Source: Domibacillus sp. PGB-M46
Lineage (GTDB): Bacteria; Bacillota; Bacilli; Bacillales; Domibacillaceae
Reading direction: 5' to 3'
Length of the DNA: 64,000 nt
Assembly (NCBI RefSeq): GCF_022668875.1
Contig: NZ_JAKGCR010000006.1
Coordinates: 186,001 to 250,000 of the forward strand
The notes under the pieces are model-generated. The model was not told where the DNA came from. It did not search any database and was given only the letters and a program-made list of their open reading frames with translations. The translations under genes were made by a program, and so were the position numbers. Below are positions 8,072-18,700 of this stretch, one piece after another (the first letter of the stretch is position 1; each line of letters opens with the position of its first letter).

Positions 8072-9577
8072 ATGACATTGGAATTCTTTCCAAAATATAA
8101 AGGGTACGATCTTCAAGCTCAAAACCCTCAAATTCAAATTTATGGCCACCGTATTTATAAAGATCAAACGTTATATGAATATTTATTGGAATTTTTATTA
8201 GTATTTGTATCACCTAAAAGTGAGGGTGCAACGGACTACGAAAAAATCAAATCTGACGGATTTTATTTCAACAAAATTGAAGATGAAACAAAAAGGCTAC
8301 ATTATTATCCAGCCCCTAAAATGGGATTGAAGCGTTTTATCTTCTTTAATCGTAGTGATCAGGAGAAACGTTTTGAAATTGACCGTTATGCATTAGAGCA
8401 TCATCGTGAACATTTAAAGCAAACGATTCAAATAGAAGGCTCCAGCTATGATAAAGATTTCGCTTTAGACATATTACAAGACTTATTTTACGGTTATAAC
8501 GCAATTATCGGAAAACGTTCTTGGTTTGCACAATCTTTATTGCCATTAGCCCCGGAAATTATTTTTAGCGAATCAATTGGCAATAAGAAAACACGAACAG
8601 AAAATTTGTCGAAGGAAGATAGTTTCTTAAGTATTGATCGAGAATTTAATTTTTCTCAACATATGTTTATGGCTCGGGGTGGAGAAGTCTATTACTTACA
8701 TGTGCTACAAGGGTTAAATAAAGTAAACAATGATTATCGGGATCAATTATCTGAAAAGTTAAAAGAGATGATTATGTCTATTCCGCAATTAAGTGCGCTC
8801 GCCAATTACATTCAAGATGAATGGGAAGATGTTGTAGATGCACCGGATAACGAGCATCGATTTCATTATTTAGATAAAACAATGGAAGTTATCCCAAAAG
8901 ATTACGAAAATGTCGCCCATTATACAGTCGAAGAACTGCACAATTTATTATGCAGTGAATTGGATGCTTTTGAAAAGGTAGAACTAGTAGGGAATTTGTT
9001 AGCCATTCAAATTATTCGAATGATGACTTATCGCTCTACAACCGTTTTAAACTTAAAACATAGACAAGCATGGGTAATTGATTTAACGAAAAATACGCAA
9101 GGATCTATTCGTAAAAAGGCTGTACAGGGATACCAACAACTAGAAGAAAATGTCTTTAGAGCCATTTATCGAGTGTATGATGAAGAGATGGCAGAAACAA
9201 AAAAGAATGCGTTGCAGGATGCTGCTAAAGATACAAGTCTGTTGATCCGCAAGTTAGGTAAGGATATTGGCTTGGTCATCCCTCCTACAGGTGGTACTAT
9301 GCGCATGTCTTTAAATGAAAATCTAGTAAAAATTCTTGTATTAACATTAATTAAACCTGGGGAACGCCTATTATTTACGACATTCTTACGGTTGTGCCAT
9401 GAACATTACAATATTGTGATTGGTCCTAAAGAGGCTGAACAACATTTTGAAGAAATTTCATATTTAAATGATTTTAACGAAAATGAGCGTATTTTCTTAG
9501 AGATATTACGAAACTGCGGTTTCTTGCGTAACTTATCGGACGCTACATCTATTGTAGAAAATCCATTTAAAGGGTGA
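8072..9577 (+). CDS. Defence-operon protein, DptG-like position (501 aa)
   Basis: 501 residues of soluble, helix-rich protein. I recognise no catalytic motif and no membrane segment. It sits between a GDGK-loop ATPase and a 1745-residue HerA/FtsK-like ATPase, the place taken by DptG/DndG in phosphorothioation-dependent restriction loci, and its length is similar. AGGAGG lies at 8058-8063 with an 8-base spacer before ATG 8072. The stop codon lies inside the ribosome site region of the next gene, indicating translational coupling. The functional assignment is from gene order only. Confidence 0.75.
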   Translation: MTLEFFPKYKGYDLQAQNPQIQIYGHRIYKDQTLYEYLLEFLLVFVSPKSEGATDYEKIKSDGFYFNKIEDETKRLHYYPAPKMGLKRFIFFNRSDQEKRFEIDRYALEHHREHLKQTIQIEGSSYDKDFALDILQDLFYGYNAIIGKRSWFAQSLLPLAPEIIFSESIGNKKTRTENLSKEDSFLSIDREFNFSQHMFMARGGEVYYLHVLQGLNKVNNDYRDQLSEKLKEMIMSIPQLSALANYIQDEWEDVVDAPDNEHRFHYLDKTMEVIPKDYENVAHYTVEELHNLLCSELDAFEKVELVGNLLAIQIIRMMTYRSTTVLNLKHRQAWVIDLTKNTQGSIRKKAVQGYQQLEENVFRAIYRVYDEEMAETKKNALQDAAKDTSLLIRKLGKDIGLVIPPTGGTMRMSLNENLVKILVLTLIKPGERLLFTTFLRLCHEHYNIVIGPKEAEQHFEEISYLNDFNENERIFLEILRNCGFLRNLSDATSIVENPFKG

Positions 9578-9582
9578 ATGAA

Positions 9583-12500
9583 ATGAAGGCATATATTGAA
9601 AAGTTAAATGCATTTATTGGGGATAAAATTAGTAATACAGACGAAGCAACATTTATTCGCCTAGATTATTTTAATCATCCAACGATTTATCTAGAAGTAG
9701 CAAAATATTTGACTTCTCGTTTTGACAATTTAGAGGTTCAGCTTTCCGAAGAAAAATACGAAGTCTGGAAAGATGAATATCCAACAGAAATTGAAGAAAT
9801 GCGCCGTTTAAGGTTCGTCAGTATAGATCAGCGCTTTACAAAGCTTCGTAATGAGTTTGGCGAGATGAAAAGATCTGTCGTTTTATTAGCTACAGAAAGC
9901 GTACAGGATAAAGGAGGCTTAGCAGACTTCTATTCGATTACACCAGCTGATATGAATACCAAATATAAAGGGAGATTTGCAGAGTTTTTTAGCACTTTAG
10001 ACATTGACGATCAACGTGCTATTGCAATTATCAACCACCTTTTTACAAGTATTTTTAAACATGTTCCATTAGATCTATTAAAAGTGAGTGACATTGCAGA
10101 TAGTGCATCGGAACTAAATTTATACCAAGTAGAAGAAATTGTTGAATACATTTTAAGAAATTTATGGGCGGAATTTGGATTGCCCAATATTCTTACCGTA
10201 AATAATAAATTACTGAGCGAACTGCACAAAGGCAAAACGTTCAAATTATTAGAAAGCGGCGAAAAGTTTATTAAGCGCGATGCTTATAAAAGTGGATTTA
10301 GTAATAGTGCTGAAAAGAAATTACGTGATAAATTTAGCAAATTTAAAGAACAAAATGAAAAGTTTATGGAGTATGAAGCAAGCATTAAAGCAACGTTTGG
10401 ATCTTATGAAAAATATTGCGAAGATATTATAGACTTTGCTAAGGGAGAAAATTTAGAAAAGCTGCGTCCAAAACTAGCACAATTCGATCAAGCCATAACA
10501 ACAGAAATTTTAGGCATCAAGACAAGCGGCCCAACACCAATTAAAGATCGAGTGATTAAATTAAAAGGCGAACCAATTCACGCATATTCACAGATGATCT
10601 TAGAGGTGTTATCGCAGTTGCCCGAGCCTGTACAATCTTCAGATAAAGTTGTAATCAATGTAACTGCTGCTAAGTTAGCAGAAGGGATTCTAGAAGAGGA
10701 CCGTACTAATCGCTGGAATGAAATTTGCCTTGCTTTAGGTGGTCTTGTTGATTATTTGAATGTAGGGGTACAAAATGTTGTGGCGGTTGAATATAACAAC
10801 AATGAAGATCCATTCGCCCTGAAGAATAAAGCTGCAGTTAATTTAGACTTTATAAAAACACCGAACGCTCTTTCAAAAATTAATTTTGAAGTTAAGTTGG
10901 CTAGTGATGAAAACTCCAAGTGGTTATTCGAATGGTCATTTAGCCCATTTGATTATTGGCTACAGTCATTTAATTTAATTCCATATATTGAACAGCAGCT
11001 TGCATTAGATAATGAAGATAAGCTGCCGATTTTCACCTGTAAGCAGTTAGGCAATTTGTTAACGAGTACTGATATTGCGTCATTCCATTACCAGTTAAAC
11101 AATTACGAAATTGTCTTGCATAATACGTTAAAGATTTTTAAACAATCTAATACGAATGGCAATTTAGATGAAAGGAAAGTAATAAACAAACTTTATCGTT
11201 TAATTGAGCCATTTATGAAGTTTGTAATGGAAATCAATAATAATGGTTTTTACAATGCAATTAACGTTCAAAAAACAAGGGCAACGGCAGAGTTAATCAA
11301 TACTTATGTGACGATCTACAATGATTTATGGAAAGCATATAGCTCGTATCCTAACTTTGAAAAAGAACATTTTTATTTAATTTCCAATCTATTTACAATC
11401 ATTGAGGAAAAGGACTTCAAAGAGCGTAATAATATTGTGCAAGGAGCTATTATTCCGCCAATTCATCCTGCAATGCTAGAAAAAATTGAGGCTCAACAAG
11501 CGTTTATTCGCCAAGGGTTAGTAGACGTTTTAACTGATTTAGTAGAAAACCATGAATATGTGGAACTGTCAGATTGCCTACATAAATTATCTAAAGTAGA
11601 AAATCAATCTGCTATTTTATCTGGTGTCGATTGTTTAATTACGCAAAATGAAGTGAATCGTGCACCCTCACATGTGCTAGGTTATTATGCCTTACATGGC
11701 GAGTCGAACCGTACGCAAATTATTGATAGTTCTAATTTAATCGAGATGGGCTATGAGGATGATTTAGAAGAAAATAATGAGCTTAAAACGAGTTCTTCAA
11801 AAGCTTATATAATCCAATCCCATATTGCAGAATATATTAAAACATTCCCATCAAATGTAGACGCACTGTCGCTATGCTTCATTAATTTTGACCATCTATA
11901 TCCAATCATTGAAGGGATTAAAAATTTCATCAAAGTACAGCAAAAACAAGCTGGAAAATTTAGTTTAGAGCTGGATATTTTGACGTCAAAAGTAAATTAT
12001 AAAGCGCAAAATTATGTGAAACTATGGTTAGATCAAACGTTTAGTGTAGATGATGATATTGAGCTGAACATTCATTTTAATACGTACAAAAATACAGAGA
12101 TAGCTAAATTAAATGAGCTTTTAGAATATAAAGCTTACGATCTAGCATTTATTGATAATTTATTGTACACAAGTGATATTAATTACAAAACGAATGTTGG
12201 GAAGAAAATTGCGCCAAGTGAAACAAAATTCCCAATGGTATTCAACCCGATTCCAGCACCTAAAAATAAAGATGAACGTAGTGTTTCGATCAGCCAAATG
12301 CAATTTGAAGCATCTTTTGCTCATTCACAATTAGTGTTCTGGGCGCAAAATGCTTATGCGAAAGAAAATGAGTTTTATCGTGTAGAAAAAGTGCTATCCG
12401 TTCAAAAAGGCATTAAGGATTTATTAGCCATTTTCCATGAAAAAGCGCGGTGGGTTGTTAGCATTGATACGGGGCTTGATAAGCAAATTTTTGATTCTGA

Positions 12501-14820
12501 AAATATCATCAGTTTTTCAACAGGAGAAGGTGTTTACGGGGAATTAAACGTTGCGATTTCAGCTTCTGTAGAAATGAAAAAGGATATTCAAGCACGTTTG
12601 GAAATGCGCTTGCGAAAGCTATTCCCGTCATGGCTGCCTGAAATGTATGAACAAGCTGCAGAATATTGCCTAGGAGACTCAGTCATTTTAGATGGTATTA
12701 AAATTCTAAGAGCGTTAAACCCATATGATTATGAAATCCATAGTTACTTATCGAGCCTATTAGCTGTTCATTCATTAAACGTTATAAAAATAAATGAAGA
12801 CACACTACTGAAGAGCTTTATCTCATTAGACTCGTATGATCATTGGTTTAACCATGAGCCAAACCGTCCGGACTTATTAGAATTGGAAATCGTCCGTAAT
12901 GAAGATGACCATTTACTATATATTAAAGCGAACCTAGTAGAATGCAAAATGGGTAAAGAAAATCCAATGCATATAGAAAAAGGAATGACACAGCTAGAGA
13001 ACAGTTATAAATTCCTTTCAAGCGTGTTTTCACCAGACTCAGCAGCGCATGATCGCCGTTATTGGTTTGCTCAATTGTATCGCCTGCTAGCATTTTCGCC
13101 TGTCTACTTAACGAGCGATGAATTCGAGCGCGAGCGGTTAAACAGTGACTTGATGAAAATTTTAAATGGTGAATTTACAATTGATTGGAAAGCAACACTC
13201 TTAACATATTGGCTAGATTATAATGCTGAAGAGCTAGAGGTTATAACGATTCCTTTAGGCCAGGCAGATATTCAAGTACATCATCAGCCATATGGACAAT
13301 TATATATCCAAAAACAATTGTTGCCAGAAGCAGAGCGTACAGCCGTCCAGTTTGAAGATGTGTCAAATAAGGAGTACGAACATTTTGCAGATGATGAAAA
13401 AACTTTCAAAGAAATTGCTAAAGAATTAAATCGTCAGATCGAAGAAGAATTTGTTGATGAACCAGTTGTTAAACCGGTAATTGAAATTCCACAAGTGAGT
13501 ATTGTAGCAGAACCACCAATGAAGCCTATTGTTGTAAAACCATCGAATGGTAACCTAGTTACCGAGACAGATGATGCCGTGATAGAGCCTGATACCGTGG
13601 TTAATCCGCAGCCACAGCCGAAAGAACCAGATTCCCCGCCTGTGGTTATAGAACCAGTTATAGATGAGGGCCAAACAAAGCTGCAAGATGTACGGATTTT
13701 ATTAGGGCGGGAACAGCGTACTAATAAAGATATTTATTGGGAATATGGCCATCCTAAATTAGAAAACCGTCACTTGCTAATTACAGGCACATCGGGGGTC
13801 GGTAAAACATATTTTATGCAATGCCTGTTGTTAGAGCTAGCAAATAATAATGTTTCCACACTAATTTTTGATTATACGGACGGCTTTAAGAAAAGCCAAT
13901 TAAATGATGACTTTAAAGAAGCAATGGGCGGCAAGATCATTCAATTTAATGTGCAACGTGAAGGATTCCCAATCAACCCATTTAAGAGAAACTTAAAAGA
14001 GTATGACGAAGATGAATACGATTTAGAATCTGATATTGACGTGGCAGAACGTATCGCAGGGATTTTTTATGCAGTTTATAAAAAGAATGGTATTGGGGAT
14101 CAACAGAAAAACGCGATCTACAAAGCAACTGTTAGTGGTTTACAAAAATATGGCGATAAGATGAGCCTAGATTATTTACGTAGTGAGCTTGAGAGCTTAG
14201 ATAAAGGCAGTGCAAAAACAGTATTATCTAAAATCGACCCGTTAATTGATCGTAAGCCATTTGCTACGGAAAATCTGTTCGATTGGGAAGAGTTGCGTCG
14301 TGCAGCTGGAAAAGTCTTTATTGTTCAATTAACAGGGTTTAACCGCGATACGCAAGTGCTATTAACTGAATTTATCTTATGGGATATTTGGAGCTACAAT
14401 TTATCGCATGGTTCAGTCGAAACGCCGTTCCCGGTTATCCTTGATGAAGCGCAAAATTTAGATCAGTCAGAAACATCACCGAGTGCGCGTATTTTAACTG
14501 AAGGACGCAAGTTTGGGTGGTCCGGTTTATTCGCTACGCAAACATTACAGCACCCAATTACTAAAGATGCGATTACACGTTTTCAAAATGCTAGTCAAAA
14601 AGTACACTTCTTACCACCAGAGGGTGATAATAAAAACATCGCTAGCTTCTTAAGCCCGGAAAGTGATGAACAAAAAACCTGGGCAACAAAACTTTCTAAA
14701 TTATCAAAAGGGCAATGCGTAGTTGTTGGTTCAGATCGATTGCCGGATGGAAGTTTAGGGCCTAAATTAAAACACGTCATTGATGTAACGCCGTTGAACG
14801 AAAGGAAAAGGCACAAATGA
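9583..14820 (+). CDS. Giant HerA/FtsK-like ATPase, DptH-like (1745 aa)
   Basis: A very long N-terminal region (about 1280 residues, no recognised domain) leads into a proline-rich linker (about 1290-1370, e.g. VVNPQPQPKEPDSPP) and a C-terminal HerA/FtsK-type motor: Walker A GTSGVGKTYFMQ near residue 1405, Walker B FPVILDEAQNLD near 1620, and the FATQTLQHP segment typical of HerA-like helicases shortly after. DptH/DndH proteins share this size and end domain. The frame opens at GTG 9574, but ATG 9583 is preferred because AAAGGG at 9569-9574 is 8 bases upstream. The start is close to the stop of the previous gene, and its stop overlaps the next start (ATGA). Confidence 0.82.
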   Translation: MKAYIEKLNAFIGDKISNTDEATFIRLDYFNHPTIYLEVAKYLTSRFDNLEVQLSEEKYEVWKDEYPTEIEEMRRLRFVSIDQRFTKLRNEFGEMKRSVVLLATESVQDKGGLADFYSITPADMNTKYKGRFAEFFSTLDIDDQRAIAIINHLFTSIFKHVPLDLLKVSDIADSASELNLYQVEEIVEYILRNLWAEFGLPNILTVNNKLLSELHKGKTFKLLESGEKFIKRDAYKSGFSNSAEKKLRDKFSKFKEQNEKFMEYEASIKATFGSYEKYCEDIIDFAKGENLEKLRPKLAQFDQAITTEILGIKTSGPTPIKDRVIKLKGEPIHAYSQMILEVLSQLPEPVQSSDKVVINVTAAKLAEGILEEDRTNRWNEICLALGGLVDYLNVGVQNVVAVEYNNNEDPFALKNKAAVNLDFIKTPNALSKINFEVKLASDENSKWLFEWSFSPFDYWLQSFNLIPYIEQQLALDNEDKLPIFTCKQLGNLLTSTDIASFHYQLNNYEIVLHNTLKIFKQSNTNGNLDERKVINKLYRLIEPFMKFVMEINNNGFYNAINVQKTRATAELINTYVTIYNDLWKAYSSYPNFEKEHFYLISNLFTIIEEKDFKERNNIVQGAIIPPIHPAMLEKIEAQQAFIRQGLVDVLTDLVENHEYVELSDCLHKLSKVENQSAILSGVDCLITQNEVNRAPSHVLGYYALHGESNRTQIIDSSNLIEMGYEDDLEENNELKTSSSKAYIIQSHIAEYIKTFPSNVDALSLCFINFDHLYPIIEGIKNFIKVQQKQAGKFSLELDILTSKVNYKAQNYVKLWLDQTFSVDDDIELNIHFNTYKNTEIAKLNELLEYKAYDLAFIDNLLYTSDINYKTNVGKKIAPSETKFPMVFNPIPAPKNKDERSVSISQMQFEASFAHSQLVFWAQNAYAKENEFYRVEKVLSVQKGIKDLLAIFHEKARWVVSIDTGLDKQIFDSENIISFSTGEGVYGELNVAISASVEMKKDIQARLEMRLRKLFPSWLPEMYEQAAEYCLGDSVILDGIKILRALNPYDYEIHSYLSSLLAVHSLNVIKINEDTLLKSFISLDSYDHWFNHEPNRPDLLELEIVRNEDDHLLYIKANLVECKMGKENPMHIEKGMTQLENSYKFLSSVFSPDSAAHDRRYWFAQLYRLLAFSPVYLTSDEFERERLNSDLMKILNGEFTIDWKATLLTYWLDYNAEELEVITIPLGQADIQVHHQPYGQLYIQKQLLPEAERTAVQFEDVSNKEYEHFADDEKTFKEIAKELNRQIEEEFVDEPVVKPVIEIPQVSIVAEPPMKPIVVKPSNGNLVTETDDAVIEPDTVVNPQPQPKEPDSPPVVIEPVIDEGQTKLQDVRILLGREQRTNKDIYWEYGHPKLENRHLLITGTSGVGKTYFMQCLLLELANNNVSTLIFDYTDGFKKSQLNDDFKEAMGGKIIQFNVQREGFPINPFKRNLKEYDEDEYDLESDIDVAERIAGIFYAVYKKNGIGDQQKNAIYKATVSGLQKYGDKMSLDYLRSELESLDKGSAKTVLSKIDPLIDRKPFATENLFDWEELRRAAGKVFIVQLTGFNRDTQVLLTEFILWDIWSYNLSHGSVETPFPVILDEAQNLDQSETSPSARILTEGRKFGWSGLFATQTLQHPITKDAITRFQNASQKVHFLPPEGDNKNIASFLSPESDEQKTWATKLSKLSKGQCVVVGSDRLPDGSLGPKLKHVIDVTPLNERKRHK

Positions 14821-15653
14821 GTAAAGAAGAGTTAGTAACGTATCATCTTAACTTTCACCAAAGTTTTGCACCTGAAATAGAGGCCATCTCACGTATTGTG
14901 AGCTTGGCCGATTCAGATGCTGGTTTCTTAACGAAAGAAGAGATTTCAGAGAAGACAATGATCCCTACGGGCAAAAGTTCTGGGAAAGTAGAGCCTCATA
15001 TTTATTACGCGGCAGCAATGAAGTTGATTACTTTTGAAAAAGCAGATAGGAAGTATGAATGCAAATTAACAAGGTTAGGAAAGCTGGTTGTTTTAGAGGA
15101 TCCATATTTAGTAGAGAATATCTCCAAATTATTACTGCATGTTTTTTTAGCTGATAAACATTCAGCTGCTATGTTGTGGTCATATTTATTTAATGAATTT
15201 ATTCCTAAAGTAATGCCGGATTTTAATGATGAACTAATTCAAAATGCTATTGAGCGACACTTTTCTTCAAATGTTAACCTTACACCTTTTCGAACTTGTT
15301 ACAGCAGCGACCTTTCATTAGGAGATCTAGGATTAATTCGTTTAAAGGACAAAGGTTATAAAATAGAACCACATCGTATTTCTAGGGAAAATGTCTATGT
15401 TTATGGATATGTATTGTTAGAAAAATGGGAACAAATTTTAGCAGATCGATCGGAAATTACGTTTGATGAGATTACAGATGTCTTATACTTTGGCAAGCCT
15501 TTTTTATGGGGAGAGCGACAGCTGCGTGATGCATTAGATTTGATGCAAGATGCGGGGTTGATTAAAGTTAATGCGCAATTGTCACCAATCACAATTATTA
15601 AAAATCAGAACTCTTCTTTCTGTTTAGATAATATGTATTCACTTTTAATTTGA
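14817..15653 (+). CDS. DUF4007-like protein of the putative restriction module (SspB paralog)
   Basis: 278 residues. The N terminus NFHQSFAPE, the later GKSSGKVEPHIYYAAAMKLI and the middle segment DPYLVENISKLLLHVFL resemble the SspB-like protein at 20220-21086, which has QHQSFYLR, GIGKNMAKSVRYWMNATKV and DPYLQKTFTVGLLHYFL at equivalent places. I therefore treat it as a divergent member of the DUF4007 family, whose SspB member is a DNA-nicking protein of single-strand phosphorothioation. Start ATG overlaps the previous stop (ATGA); AAAGGAAAAGG lies just upstream. It is followed by a large ATPase, the same pairing as SspB-SspC. Confidence 0.75.
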   Translation: MSKEELVTYHLNFHQSFAPEIEAISRIVSLADSDAGFLTKEEISEKTMIPTGKSSGKVEPHIYYAAAMKLITFEKADRKYECKLTRLGKLVVLEDPYLVENISKLLLHVFLADKHSAAMLWSYLFNEFIPKVMPDFNDELIQNAIERHFSSNVNLTPFRTCYSSDLSLGDLGLIRLKDKGYKIEPHRISRENVYVYGYVLLEKWEQILADRSEITFDEITDVLYFGKPFLWGERQLRDALDLMQDAGLIKVNAQLSPITIIKNQNSSFCLDNMYSLLI

Positions 15654-15707
15654 TTTCCAACAGATGAGTATTAAAACACAACAACGGTTGAAAGTGAGCT
15701 GAAAAGT

Positions 15708-18700
15708 ATGTATAGATTCCAAGATATTATTCGATTTAAAAAAGAGTTGTACTTTAATGGGGCCGTACAGGTTGACTGGTTTTACAATGAAGAGAGGCAG
15801 TATGACGTAGCCAGCAGCTTCGTATTTCACGGCCCAGAATACTTTGGTGTAGCTAAGAATGAAATTGCTTTTAAGAGTCATCGTTTATTAGACACCGCTT
15901 CATTTACAAATGTATTAGTAGATAAAGTATATGGGGAAAGCCCCTTATCGAATTTCTTCTTAACAATTGCACCATACGGTACAGGTAAATCGCATTTATC
16001 TGTTGCACTAGCAAGCTTTTTAAGTGGGAATTTAAAAGCTCAACAAGCAGTTTTAAGGAATTTAAAATCGGTTGATGCAAATATTGAGCAACAAGTTTCA
16101 AAGCATGATTTAAAGCCAAATCTAGTATTGGTTTTAAACGGCATGCGCGATTTCAACTTGAATTACGAAATTTTAAATGCAACTCAAAAAACATTAACAG
16201 CCCATAATATCGATGCAGAGTTTTTGAAAGAATTAACTAAGTCTTATGATATTGCACGCGTGTTCGTAGAGAACACATTTAATAATTATCAAGAATTATA
16301 TAAAACACATAGTGATATGTTAAGCAATACAGGTGCTAAGGCTAATTTGAAGCAATATTTAATTGATAATATTTTAAATGATGCGGATGTATTTGAAGTA
16401 ATAAATAAAGTCTATAAAGAAATTAATGGTACATATATCCGTTGGGATGAAGGTGTATCAGCTGGTGATGTTTTAGAGAAGATTGCAGATAAGCTTTGTG
16501 GCGAACGAGAGCCATTTAATAAAGTAGTCTTGTTCTTTGATGAATTTGGCCGCTATATTGAATTTTCTTCAAACAATCCAACAAAAGCATCCGATGCAGC
16601 ATTGCAACAAATATATGAAGCGGTACAAAATGCTGATGATAAAATTGTGTTCCTTGGATTTATCCAGTCAGATTTAAAATCATATTTAACGCGGGTCGAC
16701 CGTACAGCAAATATTAATCGTTATGTTGGGCGTTACGAATCAAGTGAAAAAATCCACTTATCTTCAAACTTAGAAACAATTTTTGCAAATTTAGTTGAAC
16801 GTAAAAATGTGAAAGCTTTTAAAGATGTAGTCACTTCTAAAATCGAAAAGAATGATAGTGAGTGGCAACAGTTCCACCAAAAATTTATGAAATGGGCTCC
16901 AGAAGCGGATAACTCAAGTGTTTGGAGTAACTATGAACATTTCAAAAAAGTGATTTTGGAAGGGATTTATCCGCTACATCCGCTTGCTTCCTGGATCTTG
17001 TCAAATTTATCTTCCTGGTTACAACAACGGTCATCGCTAACGTTTTTAGAAACGCAAATTAATGATTTAGCAGATCAGCAAGTTAATGAATTTGGGGACT
17101 TATTGTTAGTCCCAGCGACACGTATTATTCGAACTGAATTTTTCAATGAATTATTAGCTGCCGAACAAGAAGGCCGTAAACAAAGTGAGTATTGTATTTT
17201 ATACAATCAAATTTTAACCAAATACGGTGATAAATTAGATGAGCGTTCAAAAGAAACATTAGCAGCTATCTTAATTAGTCGCATTGGTCGCTTTAAAACA
17301 CACAGTAGGCATGAATCGGTTGAGCTAGTGGCATACGCTGCTGGACTCTCTGGGAAAGAAGTAGAGACAGCAATTAGCCAGCTTGAGGATCAATTTGGTG
17401 TTTTAAGTTACGATGAAGTCGCTAATGTCTTTGACTTTGTTGCGGACGCAATTGGTGTGAACGATTTTAAATTATTATTAAGAAAGAAAAAACGCAATCT
17501 CGAAATCGACATGTCTGTTATTTTCGATATGGGATTAGGTGGCGAACTACAACTAGGCGACATTGAACCCGCATTTGGTAAGCGTCATTTTATTAAAACG
17601 CGTGAATGGAAATTCACTCAAACTATTTTACATGTAAATGATTTAACATTGCGTAAATTAGCTAAAATTAAAACGGATCATTTAGAAGCGCTGGAACCAG
17701 ATAAAGCAAAAGGGCAAATTATTTGGCTGTATGTACCGAGTGATTACGATCCAGAAAAATTCAAGGTAACTCAGCAACTGCTAAAAAAAGAAAAATTTGA
17801 TGATTTACCAATAGCATTTTTCATTTTAGATGATAAGGAAGGTAGGTTTCATGAAGCTATTGCGGATCATCGAGTATCTCAAAACTTTACACAGCAAGAA
17901 ATTGATAAATATCGAAGATTTATTACGGATTATCAAGAAAAAGCTCATTCAGTGCTGTTAGATGTATATCGCGACTTAGCATCGAAACGATTGTTAATAA
18001 CAAGCACTACAATTGAAAAAGTTCCAAGCCGATTAATCATGTTTACAAATGAATTGTTTGAGCAGTTATATACCAGAGTAATTCCATTTTCCTATACTGA
18101 ATTCGCTAATGTTAATTTAGGTAAAGCGAAAAAAGGTTTATCACGTATTAGTCGTATTGTGCTATCGAATGTAATTTATCAAACATTACATTCTGAGAGT
18201 GCGGATATCAAAGGACGTATTGAATCGATTTTATACCAAAAATCGGTCGAGTCTTGGGCTGTACTAAACGAGGAATATAACTTAATTGCTCCAAAAAATC
18301 CAAAAGTCCAGTCTATTTTTAGCGAGTGGGATCGCTTGTTAGAGGAAAACGGCGAATTCGAAATTCAAACATTGTTTGATAAATATCAAAAAGTGCCCTA
18401 CGGAATTAACGACTATGCGCTTTCTTTATTAGTAGCAGTATACTTAGCTTCACGTCGAGAGGAAACAAAAACACAATTAGACAATCAACGTATTCGTTTA
18501 GAAGAATGGTCTATAAAAGTCTATACGGACAAAAATATTAACTTAAAAGCGATGTTTGCGACTAAGGTGGTTCAAGTTAAGCCTGAAGAATCAGCTAATA
18601 AATTTTTGAATTTATATAAAAAAGTTGTACAAAACAGCGATGTTAACATTGCTAAAGATTTGTATAACCAGTTTCATGATCTGAAGTTAGAAGAAGATAT

